NCBI GenBank assembly: GCA_964372215.1
Contig: CAYJQC010000023.1
Coordinates: 1 to 64,000 of the forward strand
Source: DAIMFL01 sp964372215
GTDB taxonomy: Bacteria > Pseudomonadota > Alphaproteobacteria > Dongiales > Dongiaceae
Direction: 5' to 3'
Length of the DNA stretch: 64,000 nt
The translations under genes were made by a program, and so were the position numbers. This document shows positions 42,238-51,054 of this stretch, piece by piece; position 1 is the first letter of the stretch, and each line of letters starts with the position of its first letter. The notes beneath the pieces were generated by a model that was not told the origin of the DNA, did no database searches, and saw only the letters and a program-made list of their open reading frames with translations.

Positions 42238-42762
42238 TCACGGGCTGCGCGTCACCGGCGTCATGTCCGGAATATCGTAGCGGTCGAACCCCTCGTACGA
42301 TTCCACGGCGATGAAGCTGCCGGCCGGATCGTCGCCCCGTGCCAGCGGCAGGATGGCGAACTCGTAGGTCGCGACCCGGTCATCGGTGTAGCTCATCCGG
42401 TTTTCGCCGATGACTCCGATACGATGGGCGTGGACATGCGCATAGCACTGGGTCCACTCGACGCTGTCCCGCGTGTCGTAGGTCAGTTCGTCGAGATAGC
42501 GGCCGCTGAAATCCTGCCGGCTGAACTCGACGACGACGGTCCCGACCAGCCGGAAAAGCACGCGGAACGGAGTCGGCTGGATATCGCCGAGCAGGACGAA
42601 GGGCAGGATGTCCTTGATCTCCGCGGGGTCGACCTCGTTGCGCTGCGGCGGTACGCCGTCCCGGGGCGCGCCGCTCCAATACTCGAAGAGGCGGCGGGTC
42701 ACCCGCATGCGGGCCTGGGAAGCGGTTCGGAAAGGTTGTACGTCGGCCGGAAGTTCGATCAT
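42238..42762 (-). CDS. PAS-fold protein (PAS_5 family)
   Basis: A 174-residue single-domain protein resembling the PAS_5 family of alphaproteobacteria: RLFEYWSGAPRDGVPPQRNE, PAEIKDILPFVLLGDIQPTP, RLVGTVVVEFSRQDFSGRYL, and the C-terminal YEFAILPLARGDDPAGSFIA. No output domain is attached. It may bind a small ligand or report on membrane state. It is downstream of the MotA/MotB-like genes on the same strand, 55 bp away. Confidence 0.82.
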   Translation of the reverse strand: MIELPADVQPFRTASQARMRVTRRLFEYWSGAPRDGVPPQRNEVDPAEIKDILPFVLLGDIQPTPFRVLFRLVGTVVVEFSRQDFSGRYLDELTYDTRDSVEWTQCYAHVHAHRIGVIGENRMSYTDDRVATYEFAILPLARGDDPAGSFIAVESYEGFDRYDIPDMTPVTRSP

Positions 42763-42817
42763 GCACGTGGGAGTATAGCAGAGCGTCCAGTATTGTGGCG
42801 TCTCCGGTCTCTTTATC

Positions 42818-44152
42818 TTACCGTTGGTCGAGCTTCAGCTCGATCCGGCGGTTGCGGCGATAGGCGTCCTCGGTGTCGCCATCGGCCAGCGGCTGGTATT
42901 CGCCGAAGCCGGCGGCGACCAGACGCTTGGCCGGCACGCCCTCGCTCTCCAGGAACTTCACCACCGAGATGGCGCGCGCCGTCGACAGCTCCCAGTTCGA
43001 CTTGAAGAGATAGGTGCTGATCGGCCGCTTGTCGGTATGGCCGTCGACCCGCAGGATCCAGTCGACCCCCGGCGGGATCTTCGCGGCGATCTCGAGCAGG
43101 GTCTCGGCGAACTGCGCGAGCTGGACCTTGCCGGGCTCGCCGATCTCGGCCGAACCGGTCTCGAACAGAACTTCGGACTGGAACACGAAGCGGTCGCCGA
43201 CGATCTGGATGTCGGGCCGCTCGCCCAGCACCTCGCGCAGCCGGCCGAAGAACTCCGAGCGGTAGCGCGCCAGTTCCTCGACCTTGCTGGCGAGCGCGGC
43301 GTTGAGCCGCTTGCCGAGGTCGACGATCTGCACGTCCTGCTCCTTGGCCTTGGCCTCGGAGACGTCGAGCGCCACCGACAGCCGGGCGAGCTGCTGGCGC
43401 AGCGCCAGGAGCTGGCGGTTCAGCAGCTCGACCCGGAGCTGCGCCTCCTTGCTGATTTCCTCCTGCTGGCCGAGCGCCACCACGGTGCGCTCGTTGTCCT
43501 CGCGCGCGCGCCGCTCGGCCTCGGTCAGCGCGGCGAGCTGCTGCTGGGCCGCCGCCAGCGCGGCCGCCTGCTCCTGCTGGGCCGCTTCCAGGGCCGCCGC
43601 CTTCTCCTCCTGCGCGGACAGCGCCTCGGCGCTCTGCGTCTCGGCGTCGCGCAGCTTGCGGATCAGGTCGTCGCGCAGGCTCTCCAGCACGGCGATGTCG
43701 TCGAGCAGCGCCTGGACCCGCGCGCGGTCGGCCTCGATCACTTTGTAGGCGTCCTCGAGCTTCTGGTCGGCGCCGGCGCCGGTCGACTGCGCCTCGGCCA
43801 GGCTCGAGGCGAGCTGGTCGCGCTCCTGGGTCACGACGGCGAGGCGCCGGCCGAGGTCGTCGCGGTCGGCGGTCGAGCTCTGCAGCTCGGCCGACAGCTC
43901 GGCGACGTTGAGCCGGAGGTCGGCATTGGCGCTGCGCTCAAGCGACAGCAGGTCGCCGAGCTCGGCGACCTGGCGGTTGAGCCGCTCCAGCGCCTCGTCG
44001 CGGCCGGTGAGCGCCTCGCTCAGGAAGAACTGGGCGATGACGAACACCATCAGCACGAAGATGACCACCATGAGCAACGTGCTGAGCACGTCGACATAGC
44101 CCGGCCAAGCGTCGAACTGCCGGCGGCGGCGCGCGCTCGAGGTGGCGGCCAT
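42818..44152 (-). CDS. MotB/OmpA-like peptidoglycan-binding protein with one membrane helix
   Basis: A 444-residue inner-membrane protein. After a basic start, residues ~17-46 form a single helix (YVDVLSTLLMVVIFVLMVFV) with Asp21 placed like the ion-carrying Asp of ExbD and MotB. A long coiled coil follows (about residues 50-290, rich in QEQ/EAL heptads). The C-terminal OmpA-type domain contains ILRVDGHTDKRPISTYLFKS, NWELSTARAISVVKFLESEG and RNRRIELKL, and would bind peptidoglycan. It follows the MotA-like gene by 9 bp. The two probably form an ion-driven stator-like unit that is not flagellar. Confidence 0.88.
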   Translation of the reverse strand: MAATSSARRRRQFDAWPGYVDVLSTLLMVVIFVLMVFVIAQFFLSEALTGRDEALERLNRQVAELGDLLSLERSANADLRLNVAELSAELQSSTADRDDLGRRLAVVTQERDQLASSLAEAQSTGAGADQKLEDAYKVIEADRARVQALLDDIAVLESLRDDLIRKLRDAETQSAEALSAQEEKAAALEAAQQEQAAALAAAQQQLAALTEAERRAREDNERTVVALGQQEEISKEAQLRVELLNRQLLALRQQLARLSVALDVSEAKAKEQDVQIVDLGKRLNAALASKVEELARYRSEFFGRLREVLGERPDIQIVGDRFVFQSEVLFETGSAEIGEPGKVQLAQFAETLLEIAAKIPPGVDWILRVDGHTDKRPISTYLFKSNWELSTARAISVVKFLESEGVPAKRLVAAGFGEYQPLADGDTEDAYRRNRRIELKLDQR

Positions 44153-44161
44153 CGACGTGGC

Positions 44162-45304
44162 CTAGCGCTCGCCCTCTTCGGCGAGCGCGGCGATGGTGCG
44201 GGCGAGCAGGCGGATCTCGCTGCGGAGCTCCTGCACGGTGTACTGCCGGCCGATGTTGAGCTCCTCGATCAGCCGGGTCATGTGGACGTCGACATTGCGC
44301 AGGTGATGCCGGCTGGTCTCGTCGAGGCCGAAGCCGCCGGAGGCGGCGAGATCGCCGAGCCGCTGCAGCAGCGGGCGCATCTCCGACTGCGATTCGGCCA
44401 GCCTGACCATGAGCTGCTGCTCGGTGCGCATCTGGTCGGTGAAGGTGGACAGCCGGTCGGCGAGCTGCTGCAGATGGGTGTTGGCCTGGATCCGGCTTTC
44501 CTCGCCGCGCGCCATGGTGCGCTGCAGGCTCTCCAGGCTGTCGGCGGTCTGCTCGAGCAGGGCCTGGATATAGGCCGGGACCGACTGGTCGCCGTCGCCG
44601 CCCGGGCCGCCGCTGGACAGCCGGGTCTGCGCCGACAGCCAGTCCTCGAGCTCGTTGTAGAAGCGGTTCTGCGCCTGGCTCGCCTGCAGCTCGAGGAAGC
44701 CGAGGATCAGCGAGCCGGCGAGGCCGAACATCGACGAGCTGAAGGCGGTGCCCATGCCGGTCAGCGGCGCCTGCAGCCCGGCCTTGAGCTGCGAGAACAG
44801 GGCCGCCGGATCGGTCGAGCTGACCGACAGCTCGCCGACCGCGGCGCCGACCGCGCCGATGGTGCCGAGCAGACCCCAGAACGTGCCGAGCAGGCCGAGG
44901 AACACCATCAGGCTGATCAGGTAGCGCGAAATGTCGTGCGATTCGTCGAGCCGGGCGTTGACGCCGTCGAGCAGCGATCGCAGCGACATGGCCGACAGGC
45001 TGAGCCGCCCCTTGCGCTCGCCGATCATCGCCGCCATCGACGCCAGCAGCCGCGGCGTCGGGTGGCTCGACAGGTTGGGATCGCCGCGGCGATAGGCTTC
45101 CAGCCAGTGGATCTCGCGGAACAGGCGGCCGACCTGCCAGAAGATGAAGATGATGCCGATGATCAGCACCGCGAAGATGCCGCCGTTGAGCGCCGGATTG
45201 ACGAGGAACGCGTCGCTCAGACGGGCATACAGGAAGAAGCCGAGCAGGGCGGCGGCCACCAGGCACACCACCATCCAGCCGAGGTAGCGATTCGGACGAC
45301 TCAT
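44162..45304 (-). CDS. MotA/TolQ/ExbB-type ion-channel protein
   Basis: A 380-residue membrane protein. Two N-terminal helices (YLGWMVVCLVAAALLGFFLY and GGIFAVLIIGIIFIFWQVGR) precede a cytoplasmic loop. The conserved pair of channel helices follows: ISLMVFLGLLGTFWGLLGTI and GMGTAFSSSMFGLAGSLILG, with the threonines typical of MotA and ExbB. A C-terminal cytoplasmic tail of ~150 residues is helical. It would energise the partner MotB-like protein using a proton or sodium gradient. There are no flagellar genes nearby. Confidence 0.87.
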   Translation of the reverse strand: MSRPNRYLGWMVVCLVAAALLGFFLYARLSDAFLVNPALNGGIFAVLIIGIIFIFWQVGRLFREIHWLEAYRRGDPNLSSHPTPRLLASMAAMIGERKGRLSLSAMSLRSLLDGVNARLDESHDISRYLISLMVFLGLLGTFWGLLGTIGAVGAAVGELSVSSTDPAALFSQLKAGLQAPLTGMGTAFSSSMFGLAGSLILGFLELQASQAQNRFYNELEDWLSAQTRLSSGGPGGDGDQSVPAYIQALLEQTADSLESLQRTMARGEESRIQANTHLQQLADRLSTFTDQMRTEQQLMVRLAESQSEMRPLLQRLGDLAASGGFGLDETSRHHLRNVDVHMTRLIEELNIGRQYTVQELRSEIRLLARTIAALAEEGER

Positions 45305-45415
45305 TTACGCCCCTGTTTCCGCCCGTGCCCGCCTGTGACGACCCGGCGGATGGCGCGGCCGTGCCCCTTCCGCACCGCCCGCGGATCTGGCTGCCGTCGC
45401 CTTGTCATCGCGATG

Positions 45416-46603
45416 TCATTGCACCTGGGGGATGATGTCGACCCGGTCCGCCGGCTCCCCCTCGACGTTGCTGCCCAGCGCCCGCACGTCCATGCGGGTG
45501 GAGCGCACGCCCTTCTCGATCAGGTAGGAGCGCACCTCCAGTGCGCGCGACAGCGACATGCGCCGGGCCCGGCTGGTGTTGTCGTCGATCGCCTGGGCAT
45601 AGGCGAGCAGCTGCACCCGCAGGCTTTCGTCGCCGCGCAGCTTCTCGGCCACGCCATCGAGCGCGGCCTTGGCGTCGTCGCTCAACTCCGACGCACCCTC
45701 GGCGAAGGCCACGCTGACCTGGCCTTCGACCGCCGCCTGCGGCGGCAATGCCGCCTCCTGGGTATCCCCGATCGCCGCCGGGGCCGCTTCGGCTTCCGCC
45801 GGCGCGCTGGCGTCGTCGGCCGTCGTGGCGGTCGCCATCTCGGGCTCGGGCGCCGGCATGGCTTCCGGTTCAGGCGCCGGTGTCGCAACCGGCTCGGGCG
45901 CGGGCTCCGGCGCGGGTTCGGCCGCGGCCGGTTCGGGTACCGGCGGCGGCGCGGGCGGCGGCGGTGGCTCCGCCGCGGCCTGCTGCGCGTCCGCCGCGCC
46001 GTCGGTGGCGCTGGCGGCCGGCGCCTCCGGCATCGGCACCGCGGGCGCGCTTGGCGCCGCCGGGGCCGGCTCGATCGGCGTCGGCGGCGGGGGCGGCTCG
46101 ACCGCGGCCTGGGTGGTCGGTTGCGGCGGCGCTGCCGGTGCGGGGGCCGGCGCGCTGGGCGCTGTCGCCGCGACCTTCTTCTTGAACTCCGAGGGCGGGA
46201 TCAGCTTGATCGTGCCGGCCGACCCGCCGGGGGCCGACCCGGCCGCCAGAGCCGGCTGCTGGGTGGTCAGGGTGCTGCGCGGGCTCGACGCCGGCGGCGT
46301 CAGCAACTGGCCGGACGGCGGGTAGGGCGCGGCCGGCGCGGCGCCGTACGGATTGGCGTAGGCATAGGGCGCGCCCTGCGACACCTCGCCGGACAGCAGG
46401 CCCGGAAGGTTGGATCCGCCGCCGCCGAGGCTGTCGAGCACGCCGTAGTCGACGGTCACGCTGGTGCCGACGCTGCCGTATTGCTGGGCGCTGGCCGGCA
46501 TGGCGGCGAGCAGCAGCAGCGCGCTCGCGCAGGTCAGCCGCAATGGGCTGCGCCAAGTCCGGCGTCGCGGAGCGGTGGCGCGAGCGGTGGAAGCCTGGGA
46601 CAT
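45416..46603 (-). CDS. Secreted OmpA-like protein with a Pro/Ala/Glu-rich linker
   Basis: A 395-residue protein with a Sec signal (ending PASAQQ). The middle (residues ~80-290) is low-complexity Pro/Ala/Glu with runs such as EPPPPPTPIEPAP. It looks like an extended periplasmic spacer of the TonB kind. The C-terminal ~105 residues form an OmpA-like domain (VSVAFAEGASELSDDAKAAL, QLLAYAQAIDDNTSRARRMS, LSRALEVRSYLIEKGV). It is just upstream of the MotA-like gene, so the three may form one envelope-spanning complex. The start at 46603 is chosen because it gives a good signal peptide. Confidence 0.82.
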   Translation of the reverse strand: MSQASTARATAPRRRTWRSPLRLTCASALLLLAAMPASAQQYGSVGTSVTVDYGVLDSLGGGGSNLPGLLSGEVSQGAPYAYANPYGAAPAAPYPPSGQLLTPPASSPRSTLTTQQPALAAGSAPGGSAGTIKLIPPSEFKKKVAATAPSAPAPAPAAPPQPTTQAAVEPPPPPTPIEPAPAAPSAPAVPMPEAPAASATDGAADAQQAAAEPPPPPAPPPVPEPAAAEPAPEPAPEPVATPAPEPEAMPAPEPEMATATTADDASAPAEAEAAPAAIGDTQEAALPPQAAVEGQVSVAFAEGASELSDDAKAALDGVAEKLRGDESLRVQLLAYAQAIDDNTSRARRMSLSRALEVRSYLIEKGVRSTRMDVRALGSNVEGEPADRVDIIPQVQ

Positions 46604-46717
46604 GACGCTGCCTGCCGACGTTTCGCCAAGAGTTTCAGCAATATAGTGCATCCGTTCCGGGTGCAACAACCGCTTTGCCGATGGTGTGCAAAGGGCGCGC
46701 GGGGGCAGCGGCCGGGA

Positions 46718-47554
46718 TCAGGACGAGGTCGAGGGAGGCCTCGCGGTCGCCTCGGCCGCCGGCGACGCCTGGCGCAGCAGGCGCAGCATCGGCTGATGCA
46801 GCTGATCGTTGGCGGCCAGCACGCTGCCGGTGCCGAGCACATCGGCGCCGCCATCGGTCCGGGTGACGTAGCCGCCCGCCTCGCGCACCAGCAGGATCCC
46901 CGCCGCCAGGTCCCAGGGCGACAAGTGCTCCTCCCAGAACGCGTCGCAGCGCCCGGCCGCGACATAGGCGAGATCGAGCGAGGCGGCGCCGAGGCGGCGT
47001 ATGCCGGCCACCGACTCCATCACCGCGCCGAGCTGGGCGATGAACTCGCCCGGCCTGCCGTGGCCGTGATAGGGCATGCCGGTGGCCACCAGCGCCGCTT
47101 CCGGCTGGCGCCGCGACGACACCCGGATCCGGCGGTCGTTCAGGTAGGCGCCGCTGCCCTTCTCGGCCCAGAACAGCTCGTCCTTGAGCGGGTCGAAGAC
47201 CACCCCCGCGACGATCTCGCCGGCGCGCTCGAGCCCGATCGAGATGGCGAAATGCGGCAGGCCATGGAGGAAGTTGGTGGTGCCGTCGAGCGGATCGACG
47301 ATCCAGCGGTGGTCGCGGTCGCGGCCCTCGACGACGCCGCCCTCCTCGAGCAGGAAGCCGTAGCCGGGCCGGGCCTTGGACAGCTCCTCGCGCAGCACCT
47401 TCTCGGCCTTGTGGTCGGCGGTGGAGACGAAGTCGGCCGGCCCCTTCATCGATACCTGGAGCTGCTCGACCTCGCCGAAGTCGCGCTTCAGGCCGCGCGC
47501 CGCCTTGTCGACGGCGCGGGCCATGACGTTGATGATGGGGGAACGTGTAGCCAG
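46718..47554 (-). CDS. suhB: Inositol monophosphatase family protein (SuhB-like)
   Basis: A Mg-dependent phosphatase of the IMPase family. Metal ligands are expected in LLEEGGVVEG (Glu), WIVDPLDGTTNFLHGLPHFA (two Asp) and HLSPWDLAAGILLVREAGGY (Asp). From the first ATG (47524) the protein is 268 residues, but homologues start about 10 residues earlier. The in-frame upstream sequence (x-ATRSPIINVM) matches that, and begins at CTG 47554 with GGAGA 6 bp upstream. I therefore annotate a probable CTG start, giving 278 residues. It lies downstream of efp on the same strand. Confidence 0.9.
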   Translation of the reverse strand: MATRSPIINVMARAVDKAARGLKRDFGEVEQLQVSMKGPADFVSTADHKAEKVLREELSKARPGYGFLLEEGGVVEGRDRDHRWIVDPLDGTTNFLHGLPHFAISIGLERAGEIVAGVVFDPLKDELFWAEKGSGAYLNDRRIRVSSRRQPEAALVATGMPYHGHGRPGEFIAQLGAVMESVAGIRRLGAASLDLAYVAAGRCDAFWEEHLSPWDLAAGILLVREAGGYVTRTDGGADVLGTGSVLAANDQLHQPMLRLLRQASPAAEATARPPSTSS

Positions 47555-47650
47555 TTCGTCTCTCCGTGGGGTCTCGAGAGCCGTCGGTCCCGGAAGGCGG
47601 GCCGGCGGCGGCGGGCGGCATTGCCCGGCGCCGCGAAGCGGTCGCGGGCG

Positions 47651-48217
47651 CTAGTCCTTGGCGCGCTCGACGTAGGTGAGCTCGACGGTGTTGACCACGA
47701 TGCGCTCGCCCACGCCGATATGCGGCGGCACCATGACCCGCACGCCGTTCTCGAGCTTGGCCGGCTTGTAGGACGACGAGGCGGTCTGGCCCTTCACCAC
47801 CGCATCGGCCTCGACGATGGCCATGATCACGGTATCGGGCAGGGTGACGCTGATCGGCTCCTCCTCGTGGCTCTGGACGCTCACCGTCATGCCTTCCTGG
47901 AGGAATACCGCGGGCTCGCCGATCAGGTCGCCGCTCAGCGAGATCTGCTCGAAGGTCTCGTTGTCCATGAAGGTGTAGTGGTCGCCGTCGGCGAACAGGA
48001 ACTGGTAGTCCTTCTCGTCGAGCCGTACGCGCTCGACCGTCTCGCTGGAGCGGAAGCGCTCGTTCAGCTTGGTGCCGTCGCGGATGTCCTTGAGCTCGAC
48101 CTGCAGATAGGCGCCGCCCTTGCCGGGCTGGGTGTGCATGGTCTTGACCGCGCGCCACAGGCGCTTGTCGTGCTCGATCACCATGCCGGGGCGGATGGCA
48201 TTGCCATTGATCTTCAT
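47651..48217 (-). CDS. efp: Elongation factor P
   Basis: A 188-residue tRNA-shaped factor that relieves ribosome stalling at polyproline. MKINGNAIRPGMVIEHDKRL is the KOW-like start, TQPGKGGAYLQVELKDIRDG has the lysine (Lys33) that is normally modified, and the OB domains end VNTVELTYVERAKD. Modification enzymes (EpmA/B or EarP) are not in the window; the PGKGGA loop fits beta-lysylation. Interestingly, the nearby OmpA-like protein has many proline runs that would need it. The ATG has only a modest RBS. Confidence 0.97.
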   Translation of the reverse strand: MKINGNAIRPGMVIEHDKRLWRAVKTMHTQPGKGGAYLQVELKDIRDGTKLNERFRSSETVERVRLDEKDYQFLFADGDHYTFMDNETFEQISLSGDLIGEPAVFLQEGMTVSVQSHEEEPISVTLPDTVIMAIVEADAVVKGQTASSSYKPAKLENGVRVMVPPHIGVGERIVVNTVELTYVERAKD

Positions 48218-48373
48218 GTGGGGACGTCCGGATCTCTGATCGGGGAGCAGGCCCAGGGCTCATTGGGGGCCGGCTTTCGGCGGCGCGGAACCTATCAGCT
48301 TGACCTGTCCGAGTAAACGGCGGCGAGGATCGGCCCGGCCGCGCGCCGGTGCTGGCCGGCCACCGGCCGCCGG

Positions 48374-49363
48374 TCAGGGAACGCCGCGGTCGACCTGCGG
48401 CGGCGGCGGCTCGCCGGAAAGGCCCTGGGCCAGGCCGCTCACCGTCTCCGGCTTGAGGCCGAGGCGGCGGCAGATGCCGAGGATCAGGTCGGGGCGGTTC
48501 AGGGTGTAGAAGTGGTACTCGTCCACGCCCTCGGCCTGCAGCGCCCGGCACTGCTCGGTCGCCACCATCGCCGCCACCAGCTTGCGGGTCGCGGGATCGG
48601 CGTCGAGCCCGTCGAACAGCTCGCCCATCCAGCGCGGGATCGCGGCGCCGCACATGGCGCTGAACCGGGTCACCTGGGCGAAGTTGGTGACCGGCAGGAT
48701 GCCCGGCACCAGCGGCGCCGTGATGCCGGCCTTGGCCGCCCGGTCGCGGAAGCGCAGGAAGGTCGCGGTGTCGAAGAAATACTGGCTGATCGCCCGGGCG
48801 GCCCCGGCGTCGAGCTTGCGCTTGAGATAGTCGAGATCGGCATCCGGGCCCGCCGCCTTGGGATGGGTCTCGGGATAGGCGGCGACGCTGATCTCGAAAT
48901 CGGCGACCCGGCGGATCACCGCCACCAGCTCGGCCGCGCCCTCGATCCCGCCTTCGATCGGCGCGGCGCCGGTGCTGCCCGGCGGGGCGCCGCCGGGCAG
49001 GTCGCCGCGCAGCGCCACGATATGGCGGATCCCGGCCTCCCAGTAGCGCGCCAGCAGGTCCTCGACCCGGTTCCGGGTGGCGCCGACGCAGGTCAGGTGG
49101 GCCGCCGGCTCGAGCGGCGTCTCCTGGCGCATCCGCAGCACGGTCGCGAAGGTCTGGTCCTGGGTCGAGCCGCCAGCGCCGAAGGTCACCGACACGAAGC
49201 GCGGCTTGAGCGGCGCCAGCGCGGTGATGGCCTGCCACAGCTGGGCCGACATGTCCGCCGTCTTGGGCGGGAAGAACTCGAACGAGACGCGAATCTGCCC
49301 GGCGCCGGCATTTTCCGCCGCCGTCTCCGGCCGTTCGATCTGGTCGGTGCCGCTATCGTTCAC
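48374..49363 (-). CDS. metF: 5,10-methylenetetrahydrofolate reductase
   Basis: A 329-residue FAD TIM barrel that supplies 5-methyl-THF for methionine. RVSFEFFPPKTADMSAQLWQ is the N-terminal catalytic strand with Glu, FVSVTFGAGGSTQDQTFATV binds FAD and folate, HLTCVGATRNRVEDLLARYW and IVALRGDLPGGAPPG follow, and QYFFDTATFLRFRDRA with PGILPVTNFAQVTRFSAMCG complete the barrel. A 20-residue Glu/Asn-rich extension precedes the fold. It is the last gene of the minus-strand run; thiE begins about 70 bp upstream. Confidence 0.95.
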   Translation of the reverse strand: MNDSGTDQIERPETAAENAGAGQIRVSFEFFPPKTADMSAQLWQAITALAPLKPRFVSVTFGAGGSTQDQTFATVLRMRQETPLEPAAHLTCVGATRNRVEDLLARYWEAGIRHIVALRGDLPGGAPPGSTGAAPIEGGIEGAAELVAVIRRVADFEISVAAYPETHPKAAGPDADLDYLKRKLDAGAARAISQYFFDTATFLRFRDRAAKAGITAPLVPGILPVTNFAQVTRFSAMCGAAIPRWMGELFDGLDADPATRKLVAAMVATEQCRALQAEGVDEYHFYTLNRPDLILGICRRLGLKPETVSGLAQGLSGEPPPPQVDRGVP

Positions 49364-49435
49364 CCGGTGAAGTCCGCTCCTTGCCCAGTCGAGATCGAAA
49401 CTAGGACCAGGGTGTTACCGAAACCCCAACGGCCG

Positions 49436-50137
49436 TCAACCATCCCGACGCGCCGGCGCGGTGTCCGGCTGCGCCGCGGCGATCGCCCGGTTGAGCGCCA
49501 CCACCCCGGCGGCCGGCCCTTCGGGATGGCGCCAGACCGCCGAGGCGACGGCGACGAAGTCGGCCCCGGCCGCCACCAGCTTCCCGCAGTTTTCCGCCGT
49601 GATGCCGCCGATCGCCACGCATTGCACGGTCATGATGTCGCTCCACCAGCGCAGGATCTCCGGATCCGGCCGGCCCCGGGGGCTGGCCTTGGTGGTGGTC
49701 GGATAGAACGCGCCGAAGGCCACGTAGTCGGCGCCGGCCTCCGCCGCCTCCATGGCGAGATGGCGCGAATCGTGACAGGTGACGCCGACGATGCCGTCGG
49801 CCCCGACCAGGCGCCGAGCCTCGCCATAGGAGGCGTCGTCCTGCCCGACATGGACCCCGTCGGCGCCGCAATCGGCGGCGATGTCGGGCCGGTCATTGAC
49901 CAGGAAGGCGGCGCCGCGCGCCTGCACGACCGGCCCCAGGCGCCGCGCCGCGCGCCGGAACTCCGCGTCGTCGACGTCCTTCAGGCGGAGCTGCACACAG
50001 GCCACGTCGCCGCCGTCGAGCGCCGCGGCGAGCTGGCCCGCGAAGGTCTCGAGATCGAGCGTGCCGGCGGCGATCCCGGCCGACAGCTCGTTGGGCGTGA
50101 CCAGATAGAGCCGGCAGGCCGGCAGCGGGTCGCTCAC
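49436..50137 (-). CDS. thiE: Thiamine phosphate synthase
   Basis: A 233-residue TIM-barrel enzyme that joins the pyrimidine and thiazole moieties. CRLYLVTPNELSAGIAAGTL opens the fold. VACVQLRLKDVDDAEFRRAA holds the usual substrate-binding Gln/Arg/Lys. FLVNDRPDIAADCGADGVHV has the Mg/pyrophosphate-binding NDRxDIA motif, and HVGQDDASYGEARRLVG follows. YVAFGAFYPTTTKASPRG and CVAIGGITAENCGKLVAAGA are the conserved later loops. The GTG start overlaps the fbaB stop by four bases (GTGA), so translation is coupled to the aldolase. Confidence 0.94.
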   Translation of the reverse strand: MSDPLPACRLYLVTPNELSAGIAAGTLDLETFAGQLAAALDGGDVACVQLRLKDVDDAEFRRAARRLGPVVQARGAAFLVNDRPDIAADCGADGVHVGQDDASYGEARRLVGADGIVGVTCHDSRHLAMEAAEAGADYVAFGAFYPTTTKASPRGRPDPEILRWWSDIMTVQCVAIGGITAENCGKLVAAGADFVAVASAVWRHPEGPAAGVVALNRAIAAAQPDTAPARRDG

Positions 50138-51054
50138 TCCTTGCCCTGATAGATCTTGATGATCTGGTCGAGCATGGCGAGCGCGTCGGCGCGCGGCCGC
50201 TGGAAGGTATTGCGGCCGATGATCGAGCCGGTGCCGCCGCCGTCGCGGATCCCCTTCACCTCTTCCATGATCCCCGCCAGGTCCTTGGCCGCGCCGCCGG
50301 AGAACACCACGATGCGGCGGCCGTTGAAGCAGGCCTGCACGACATGGGCGATGCGCGCCGACAGGGTCGAGACGTCGATCTTGTGCTTCTCGTAGACCTT
50401 CTTGGCCTCAGGCTGCTCCAGGAAGGCGGTCGGCGGCTTCACCTTGATGATGTGGGCGCCGAGCAGGGCGGCCATGTGCGCGGCATAGGCGCAGATGTCG
50501 ATCGCGGTCTCGCCGTCCTTGGTGATGCCGCTGCCGCGCGGGTAGGACCACACCACGACGGCGAGCCCGACCGCCTTGGCCTCCTCGGCCATCTCGCGGA
50601 TCTCCTCCATCATCTCGAAGGCGTGGTCGGAGCCGGGATAGATGGTGAAGCCGATCGCCGAGCAGCCGAGCCGGAGCGCGTCGCCGACCGAGCCGGTCAC
50701 CGCCTGGTCCTTGGCGTCGGCCAGGCTGTTGGAGCTGTTGAGCTTGAGGATGGTGGGGATCGCGCCGGCGAAGCTGTCGGCGCCGGCCTCGAGCATGCCG
50801 AGCGGCGCGGCATAGGCCGACAGCCCGGCGTCGAGCGCGAGCTGGAAGTGATAGTGCGGGTCATAGGCCGCCGGGTTCGGCGCGAAGCTCCTGGCCGGCC
50901 CGTGCTCGTAGCCCTGGTCGACGGGGAGGATCACCAGCCGGCCGCTGCCGCCGAGCTTGCCCTGCATCAGGATGCGCGACAGGTTGGCCTTGGTCCCGGG
51001 ATTGTCGCTCTCGTACCACGACAGGATCTTGCGGACTTTCTGAGTGAGCTTCAT
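50134..51054 (-). CDS. fbaB: Class I fructose-bisphosphate aldolase (DhnA/FbaB type)
   Basis: A 306-residue Schiff-base aldolase of the archaeal-type DhnA family. RLVILPVDQGYEHGPARSFA is the conserved start of the barrel. VVVWSYPRGSGITKDGETAI and AALLGAHIIKVKPPTAFLEQ include the likely Schiff-base lysine, and RRIVVFSGGAAKDLAGIMEE is followed by GTGSIIGRNTFQRP for phosphate binding. It cleaves or forms fructose 1,6-bisphosphate. GAGGA lies upstream of the ATG. In related genomes gap-pgk-fba-thiE are neighbours; here pgk is not between gap and fbaB. Confidence 0.94.
   Translation of the reverse strand: MKLTQKVRKILSWYESDNPGTKANLSRILMQGKLGGSGRLVILPVDQGYEHGPARSFAPNPAAYDPHYHFQLALDAGLSAYAAPLGMLEAGADSFAGAIPTILKLNSSNSLADAKDQAVTGSVGDALRLGCSAIGFTIYPGSDHAFEMMEEIREMAEEAKAVGLAVVVWSYPRGSGITKDGETAIDICAYAAHMAALLGAHIIKVKPPTAFLEQPEAKKVYEKHKIDVSTLSARIAHVVQACFNGRRIVVFSGGAAKDLAGIMEEVKGIRDGGGTGSIIGRNTFQRPRADALAMLDQIIKIYQGKE

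Noticed and set aside
42818..45304. Zorya anti-phage defence system (ZorA/ZorB)
   Set aside because: The MotA- and MotB-like proteins share the fold, but there is no ZorC, ZorD or ZorE gene, and the neighbours are core genes. A housekeeping motor complex is more likely.
46718..47524. suhB starting at the first ATG
   Set aside because: It would cut off the conserved N-terminal residues and lacks a ribosome-binding site; the upstream CTG fits better.
42824..48316. Plus-strand open frame of 1830 codons
   Set aside because: It runs antisense through the MotB, MotA, OmpA-like, suhB and efp genes and has a low-complexity His/Arg/Asp composition.
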